From Methylorubrum extorquens (GTDB lineage: Bacteria; Pseudomonadota; Alphaproteobacteria; Rhizobiales; Beijerinckiaceae), in contig JAEUAC010000334.1 of NCBI GenBank assembly GCA_019695455.1, forward strand, positions 1-5,994: a DNA stretch of 5,994 nucleotides, read 5' to 3'. Below are positions 1 through 5,994 of this stretch, one piece after another. The position numbers and the translations under genes are program-made. The notes under the pieces are model-generated. The model searched no databases, was not told where the DNA came from, and saw only the letters and a program-made list of their open reading frames with translations. The stretch's first letter is position 1; every line of letters begins with the position of its first letter.

Positions 1-1273
1 CTCGCTCATGTCCGGCTTCGACGGCGGCGCGCACATCGTCGAGCTGCTGAACGCGATCGGCCCCGACGTCTTCGTGCCCGGCAACCACGAATTCGACTTC
101 GGCCTCGCGACCTTCCGCACGCGCCTCGCGGAGGCGCGCTTCCCCTTCTACGGCGCCAACATGCGCGAGGCGGACGGCTCGCCGGTTCGCGGCATGCGGG
201 AGACGTCGCTCCACCGGCTCGGTCCCGTGACCGTCGGGGTGGTCGGGCTCGCGCTCCGCGAGACGCCGGCGAAGTCGCAATCCGGCGATCTCGTCTTCCT
301 GCCCGAGGTCGAGGTGCTGCGCCGGGAGGCCGCCGCCCTGCGGAAGGCCGGCGCCGACATGGTGGTCGCGGTCGCGCACACGGACCGGCCGACGGACACC
401 GAGATCATGGGCTCGCACATCGTCGAGGTGCTGCTCTCCGGCCACGACCACGACCTCGCGCTCGCCTACGACGGCAAGACCGTCATGGTGGAGAGCTCAG
501 AGGAGGGGAACTTCGTGACCGCGATCGACGTGACGGTCACGATCTCGGGCGACGGTAAGGACCGCACGATCGCGTGGTCGCCCTCCTTCCGCATCCACGA
601 TTCCGCCGCGACCGATCCGGATCCGGAGGTCGGCGCGATCGTGGCGCGGCTCGAACGCGACCTCGCGAAGGAGCTGGACGTGCCTCTCGCGACCACCGGC
701 GTGGCGCTGGACAGCCGCTCGATCACGGTCCGGGCCGGCGAGGCCGCCATCGGCAACCTCGTCGCGGACGCGATCCGGGCGGCGACGGAGGCCGACATCG
801 TGGTCACGAACGGCGGCAGCATCCGGGCGAACCGCGTCTACCCGGCCGGCACCACGCTCACGCGCCGCGACGTCCTCTCCGAACTGCCCTTCGGCAACAC
901 GACCGTGCTCGTCGAGCTCACGGGCGCGCAGGTGAAGGCGCTCCTCGAGAACGGCGTCTCGCAGATCGCGACGCCGTCCGGCCGCTTCCCGCAGGTCTCC
1001 GGGCTCCGGATGATCGTCGACCGCGCGGCGCCCGCGGGCTCGCGCGTCGCGGCCGTGACGCATGACGGCGCGCCGCTCGATCCCGCCAGGACCTACCGGG
1101 TCGGCTCCAACAACTTCCTCCTCGCCGGCGGCGACGGCTATGGCGGCCTCGCCGACGGACAGGTGCTGGTCGGCATGACGGACGGCCAGCTCGTGGCGAA
1201 CGAGGTGATGGCCTACCTGGCGAAGCAAGGACGCGTCGAGCACGGCGTGGAAGGCCGGATCACGATCCGATGA
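1..1273 (+). CDS. 5'-nucleotidase-family metallophosphatase, N-terminus outside window (partial)
   Basis: This enzyme probably hydrolyses the phosphate of nucleotides or related esters, most likely in the periplasm. The frame is open from base 2, and the ATG at 8 lies inside the conserved region just ahead of GNHEFDFG, so the real start, any signal peptide and the first metal-binding motifs lie upstream. Counting from that ATG, the metallophosphoesterase part shows GNHEFDFG (residues 25-32), a metal-ligand His in VAHTD (H124) and GHDHD (H146, H148). The C-terminal 5'-nucleotidase domain (about 225-421) shows NGGSIR (268-273), GRFPQVSG with F327 and FLLAGGDGY (370-378). Aromatic residues in the last two motifs sandwich the base in UshA and CD73. 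The visible part has no cysteine, which suits an exported protein. About 420 residues are present; the family usually has about 500-550. Substrate cannot be decided. The stop overlaps the ung start, suggesting one transcript. Confidence 0.92.
   Translation, partial: SLMSGFDGGAHIVELLNAIGPDVFVPGNHEFDFGLATFRTRLAEARFPFYGANMREADGSPVRGMRETSLHRLGPVTVGVVGLALRETPAKSQSGDLVFLPEVEVLRREAAALRKAGADMVVAVAHTDRPTDTEIMGSHIVEVLLSGHDHDLALAYDGKTVMVESSEEGNFVTAIDVTVTISGDGKDRTIAWSPSFRIHDSAATDPDPEVGAIVARLERDLAKELDVPLATTGVALDSRSITVRAGEAAIGNLVADAIRAATEADIVVTNGGSIRANRVYPAGTTLTRRDVLSELPFGNTTVLVELTGAQVKALLENGVSQIATPSGRFPQVSGLRMIVDRAAPAGSRVAAVTHDGAPLDPARTYRVGSNNFLLAGGDGYGGLADGQVLVGMTDGQLVANEVMAYLAKQGRVEHGVEGRITIR
1249..1254 (+). 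promoter_or_regulatory. Possible distant ribosome binding site for ung (GGAAGG)
   Basis: GGAAGG is the only Shine-Dalgarno-like purine run near the ung ATG. It ends 15 bases before the start codon, which is too far for normal use. The bases between are almost entirely an inverted repeat (1256-1269) that could shorten the effective distance. Initiation by ribosomes finishing the upstream gene at the ATGA overlap is an equally good explanation, so the call is weak. Confidence 0.3.
1256..1269 (+). repeat. Perfect 6-2-6 inverted repeat abutting the ung start codon
   Basis: CGGATC (1256-1261) and GATCCG (1264-1269) are exact reverse complements separated by AC. As RNA this would fold as a 5-bp stem with a 4-base loop. 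It encodes the last residues of the upstream nucleotidase (GRITIR) and ends one base before the ung ATG. The symmetry is real, but it is short enough to arise by chance in a GC-rich coding end. Confidence 0.5.
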
Positions 1274-2016
1274 GCGCTCGGGTCGGCCCGGTCGCCGCCG
1301 CGCTCGCGGCCTTCAGGGACGATCCGGGGGCGGCCGGCTGGACGGCCCTGCCCTTCTTTCGGGATGGCGGCGCCGATGCGGTGGCCGCGGCGCTCGACGC
1401 GCGGGTCGCGGCGGGCGAGCGGATCGCGCCCGCGCCGGAGGCCATCTTCAGGGCGCTCGCCCTGACGCCCATCGACCGCGTGAAGGCCGTGATCCTCGGG
1501 CAGGACCCCTACCCGCGACCGGGCGACGCCAACGGCCTCGCCTTCTCGTTCGTCGGGGCACGCAGCCTGCCGCCGTCGCTCCGCGTCATCCTGGCCGAAC
1601 TCGCCGACGATTTGGGCGTCCCCCGGCCGGACCACGGCGACCTCACGGCCTGGGCGCGGGAGGGCGTGCTCCTGCTCAACGCCGCTCTCACCACGACGGA
1701 GGGCGTGTCCGGCACCCACCTCAAGCTCGGCTGGGACCGGCTCGTCGACGAGGTGGTCGCGGCCATCTCCGCCCGGCGGCCCGCCGTCGTCTTCCTGCTA
1801 TGGGGCGCGACCGCCCGCGGCCGCGCCCCCCTCGTCGATGCGAAGACGCATCTCGTCCTGGAGAGCGGACATCCGTCCCCGCTCAACCGCGCCCGCGACT
1901 TTCCGGGCTCCCGCCCCTTCAGCCGGGCGAATGCCTGGCTGCGGGAGCGGGAGATCGACGGCGTCGACTGGCGGTTGGACCGGGACCCGTCCGCGCCTCA
2001 GCGGCTCTTCTTGTAG
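1270..2016 (+). CDS. ung: Uracil-DNA glycosylase, family 1 (Ung)
   Basis: Ung cuts uracil from DNA, where it arises by cytosine deamination or dUTP misincorporation, and so starts base excision repair in the cytoplasm. The 248-residue product carries the family-1 motifs in order: GQDPYP (77-82, catalytic Asp D79, thymine-excluding Tyr Y81), the uracil-stacking Phe in GLAFS (F92), LLLN with the uracil-reading Asn N137, and HPSPL (H201 to the intercalating Leu L205). Ungapped spacing from D79 to F92 equals that of E. coli D64 to F77. The motif ends in Pro rather than the usual His of GQDPYH, and HPSPL is followed by Asn. Length is slightly above the 229 residues of E. coli Ung because of a longer N-terminus. 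The start was chosen for the ATGA overlap with the nucleotidase; no good in-range Shine-Dalgarno is seen. The 3' end overlaps the opposing catalase gene by 19 bases. Confidence 0.95.
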   Translation: MSARVGPVAAALAAFRDDPGAAGWTALPFFRDGGADAVAAALDARVAAGERIAPAPEAIFRALALTPIDRVKAVILGQDPYPRPGDANGLAFSFVGARSLPPSLRVILAELADDLGVPRPDHGDLTAWAREGVLLLNAALTTTEGVSGTHLKLGWDRLVDEVVAAISARRPAVVFLLWGATARGRAPLVDAKTHLVLESGHPSPLNRARDFPGSRPFSRANAWLREREIDGVDWRLDRDPSAPQRLFL

Positions 2017-2912
2017 AGCTTGGTGGCGACCTCGAAGATCTCCTCGGGCGCGTAATCCGGCGCGAAGGCGCCGTAATTGCCGAGGAGTTCGGCCATCTTG
2101 CCGCCCTCGGGCGGACCTTCCACGATCTCGAGATTGCCCGGCGGGTCCCCCGGCAGAGCGACCTCGTCGTTCGACCAGATGCCCGCCATCTCGGCATAGT
2201 CCGGCGATCCGAAGCGGTAGAGACGGCGGTGGCTGCCCTCCTGCAGGTACTTCTGGCACTCGGGAATGGCGTCGAGCTTGATGTTGGGCGTCGGCAGCAT
2301 CTTCTCGATCTCGACGCCCGTGATCTTCTTCAGAGCGAGCCCGTAGGCGTGCGCATGCACGGAGCCGCGCACGAGCAGGTAGCCGCAGACCTCCCGGCCC
2401 GTCGGGTCGGTCAGGGTCTCGTAGACGCGCAGCTTGTGGAGGCGGGCGCCGCATTCCAGGTGGAAGTTGTGCAGGAGGTCGATGATCAGGTTGCCGGTCG
2501 TCGTCACCATGTCGGCGTTCCACGACTGGGCGTTCGAGTTCACGGGCATCGCGCCGCCGCCGTTGGAGAAGAACGAGCCGGCGAGCCGGGCGTCCTTCAT
2601 GTCCTCGAACGGCGCCTTGGAGACGTCGACCTCCTCCGTGTCGTCGCCCGGCCCGTTGTTCAGCATCGCGATGCCGTTCGACACGAGCTCGACGTGGCCC
2701 AGCTCCTCCATGAAGATCGCCGAGACCAGGCTGTAGAAGGGCCGCAGCTTCGTCTTGTTGCGAAAGTTGAAGCTCTGGAACATGTAGTTCCCGAGGGTCG
2801 ACATCTCGCCGTACTTGCCCCCGAGAAGCTCCTGCAGGGCCGCCGCCGCGTTCGGATCCGGCTTCTTGGGAACGGGAAGCTCGGCCTGTAGCTTGTCGAT
2901 GCGCATGAACAT
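1998..2912 (-). CDS. Manganese catalase (non-haem, dinuclear Mn)
   Basis: This enzyme converts hydrogen peroxide to water and oxygen with a dimanganese centre, so it works without haem iron. The 304-residue product is close to the 302 of the Thermus thermophilus enzyme and longer than the 266 of Lactobacillus plantarum. It has a ferritin-like helical bundle (about 20-200) followed by an extended C-terminal tail. Expected Mn ligands are all present: E36 (KYGEMSTL), E70 and H73 (EELGHVEL), E153 (HNFHLECGA) and H186 (RGSVHAHAYG). The E70-H73 (3) and E153-H186 (33) spacings match L. plantarum E66-H69 and E148-H181. No signal peptide is visible, so it is probably cytoplasmic. The start at 2912 gives the family-typical MF-M-R-I-D-K-L opening, with a weak GAGAG about 10 bases upstream. 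It is divergent from acnA and convergent with ung. It resembles KatN-type catalases, but the symbol is left open. Confidence 0.95.
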   Translation of the reverse strand: MFMRIDKLQAELPVPKKPDPNAAAALQELLGGKYGEMSTLGNYMFQSFNFRNKTKLRPFYSLVSAIFMEELGHVELVSNGIAMLNNGPGDDTEEVDVSKAPFEDMKDARLAGSFFSNGGGAMPVNSNAQSWNADMVTTTGNLIIDLLHNFHLECGARLHKLRVYETLTDPTGREVCGYLLVRGSVHAHAYGLALKKITGVEIEKMLPTPNIKLDAIPECQKYLQEGSHRRLYRFGSPDYAEMAGIWSNDEVALPGDPPGNLEIVEGPPEGGKMAELLGNYGAFAPDYAPEEIFEVATKLYKKSR

Positions 2913-2969
2913 TGAAGGGCGTCTCTCGTCTGATTGCCGGGGTCCAAGCGCCCGCGCGACCGATCGTTG

Positions 2970-2987
2970 CCGTGCGATGTCGCACGG
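2970..2987. promoter_or_regulatory. Candidate operator: perfect 8-2-8 palindrome
   Basis: CCGTGCGA (2970-2977) and TCGCACGG (2980-2987) are exact reverse complements around a TG centre. The site sits about 66 bases from the Mn catalase start and about 229 bases from the acnA start. Its GTG and CAC triplets are 8 bases apart, the same skeleton as CRP/FNR-family sites (GTG-A-N6-T-CAC), though the flanking A and T of that consensus are replaced. An outer pairing of CGACCG (2957-2962) with CGGTCG (2985-2990) is also possible. The binding factor is unknown, and a transcript hairpin in the catalase leader is an alternative. Confidence 0.45.
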
Positions 2988-3158
2988 TCGCCCCGTTTAG
3001 AACCGCTCCGAACGGCTGGCGCCGAGGCCCGACTTGGCGTATGGAGCCCGTGGCTGCGCCGCGCGCCCTGGCGTCCAACTCGTCCTGCGCGCTCCCCTGG
3101 TTCGGGCACCCCCGAGCGGCGCGCGCGACCCTCGCGCAACCGGCCGAACACCACCCTG

Positions 3159-3179
3159 GCGCGGCCCTCGGGGCTGCGC
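3159..3179 (+). promoter_or_regulatory. Stable leader hairpin upstream of acnA
   Basis: GCGCGGCCC (3159-3167) pairs with GGGCTGCGC (3171-3179) as a 9-bp stem with one G-U wobble and a TCG loop. It ends 18 bases before the GGAGG of acnA, so it would lie in the 5' leader and leave the ribosome binding site exposed. It has no following T-run, so it is not a classical terminator. CCCCGAG at 3110-3116 could pair with CTCGGGG at 3167-3173 and compete with this stem. A role in mRNA stability or control is inference only. Confidence 0.4.
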
Positions 3180-3197
3180 GTGTTCGCTCACCGCCCT

Positions 3198-3202
3198 GGA
3201 GG
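3198..3202 (+). promoter_or_regulatory. acnA ribosome binding site (GGAGG)
   Basis: A consensus GGAGG lies 5 bases before the ATG at 3208. It decides the start: the protein then begins MSVLIDSFKSH, which fits aconitases, whereas the open frame upstream to 3034 would add 58 residues unlike the family. Confidence 0.9.
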
Positions 3203-3207
3203 TGCCC

Positions 3208-5916
<2,709 letters not shown>

Positions 5917-5927
5917 CGCGACGCGTA

Positions 5928-5956
5928 CCGCCCGGGTCCGTCGCGGACCCGGGCGG
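5928..5956 (+). terminator. Intrinsic-type terminator hairpin after acnA
   Basis: CCGCCCGGGTCCG (5928-5940) and CGGACCCGGGCGG (5944-5956) form a perfect 13-bp stem with a TCG loop, starting 11 bases after the acnA stop. The tail CGTATT has only a weak T content, as is common in GC-rich alphaproteobacteria. Position and stem strength make termination of acnA the best reading. Because it is symmetric, it could also serve a gene arriving from the other side. Confidence 0.8.
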
Positions 5957-5994
5957 CGTATTGCCATCCGAATCCCTCTCCGACGACGACCCGG

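Larger units (their letters stand above)
2913..3207. promoter_or_regulatory. Divergent intergenic region between Mn catalase and acnA
   Basis: These 295 bases must carry the promoters for both divergent genes. I see a perfect palindrome (2970-2987), a strong hairpin close to acnA (3159-3179) and smaller GC-rich stems such as 3123-3128 with 3132-3137. I could not find a convincing sigma-70 pair, nor a GGAAC...GTT pair for the alphaproteobacterial general-stress sigma factor EcfG, on either strand. No credible gene is present: the acnA frame stays open upstream to a TTG at 3034, but that stretch is Arg/Pro/Ala-rich shadow sequence without family resemblance. Confidence 0.6.

Noticed and set aside
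497..1243. Minus-strand 248-codon open frame inside the 5'-nucleotidase gene
   Set aside because: It is antisense to clear 5'-nucleotidase motifs, and its own translation is low-complexity, rich in Arg, Asp, Val and His, without any domain.
1998..2912. Lower GC in parts of the Mn catalase gene as a sign of horizontal transfer
   Set aside because: Sampled 60-base blocks fall to about 55-65% against 68-77% in neighbours, but the protein is rich in Asn, Lys, Met and Phe, and third codon positions are still mostly G or C, so amino-acid content explains it.
2996..3002. TTTAGAA, a half-site of the Irr iron control element (TTTAGAA-N-TTCTAAA)
   Set aside because: The second half is missing (only two of seven bases match), and one 7-base half-site in a 295-base region is not evidence of Irr control.
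3034..3207. 58-codon N-terminal extension of acnA from a TTG at 3034
   Set aside because: The added residues are Arg/Pro/Ala-rich and unlike aconitases, while the ATG at 3208 has a consensus GGAGG 5 bases upstream and gives the normal family start and length.
5957..5994. Possible start of another gene or element after the acnA terminator
   Set aside because: Only 38 bases remain, with no start, ribosome binding site or repeat that can be supported.

Overview
The window is GC-rich (roughly two thirds G+C, with G or C at nearly all third codon positions) and holds ordinary chromosomal genes. Protein sequences and base composition suggest an alphaproteobacterium, probably of the Hyphomicrobiales (Methylobacterium/Salinarimonas-like). 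This placement is an inference from general resemblance; no database search was run.

Layout. (1) The window opens inside a plus-strand 5'-nucleotidase-family metallophosphatase that lacks its N-terminus (1-1273). (2) It overlaps by 4 bases (ATGA) a family-1 uracil-DNA glycosylase gene, ung (1270-2016), so the two look translationally coupled. (3) A manganese (non-haem) catalase lies on the minus strand (1998-2912). It converges on ung, and the two 3' ends overlap by 19 bases. (4) A 295-base intergenic region (2913-3207) separates the divergently transcribed catalase and aconitase genes. It holds a perfect 8-2-8 palindrome, a strong leader hairpin and a clear aconitase ribosome binding site. 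(5) A complete aconitate hydratase gene, acnA (3208-5916), follows and ends at a 13-bp stem hairpin that looks like an intrinsic terminator. The last 38 bases hold nothing recognisable.

How the genes fit together. The nucleotidase salvages or degrades nucleotides, Ung removes uracil from DNA, the Mn catalase destroys hydrogen peroxide without haem, and AcnA is the [4Fe-4S] TCA-cycle aconitase, an enzyme class sensitive to oxidants and iron status. The catalase/aconitase divergence is the most suggestive regulatory arrangement. No mobile element, CRISPR array, RNA gene or clear novel system is visible. The points worth a second look are small: a GQDPYP motif in Ung, an inverted repeat between a distant Shine-Dalgarno-like element and the ung start, the coding overlap at convergent 3' ends, and the palindrome and hairpin in the divergent intergenic region.
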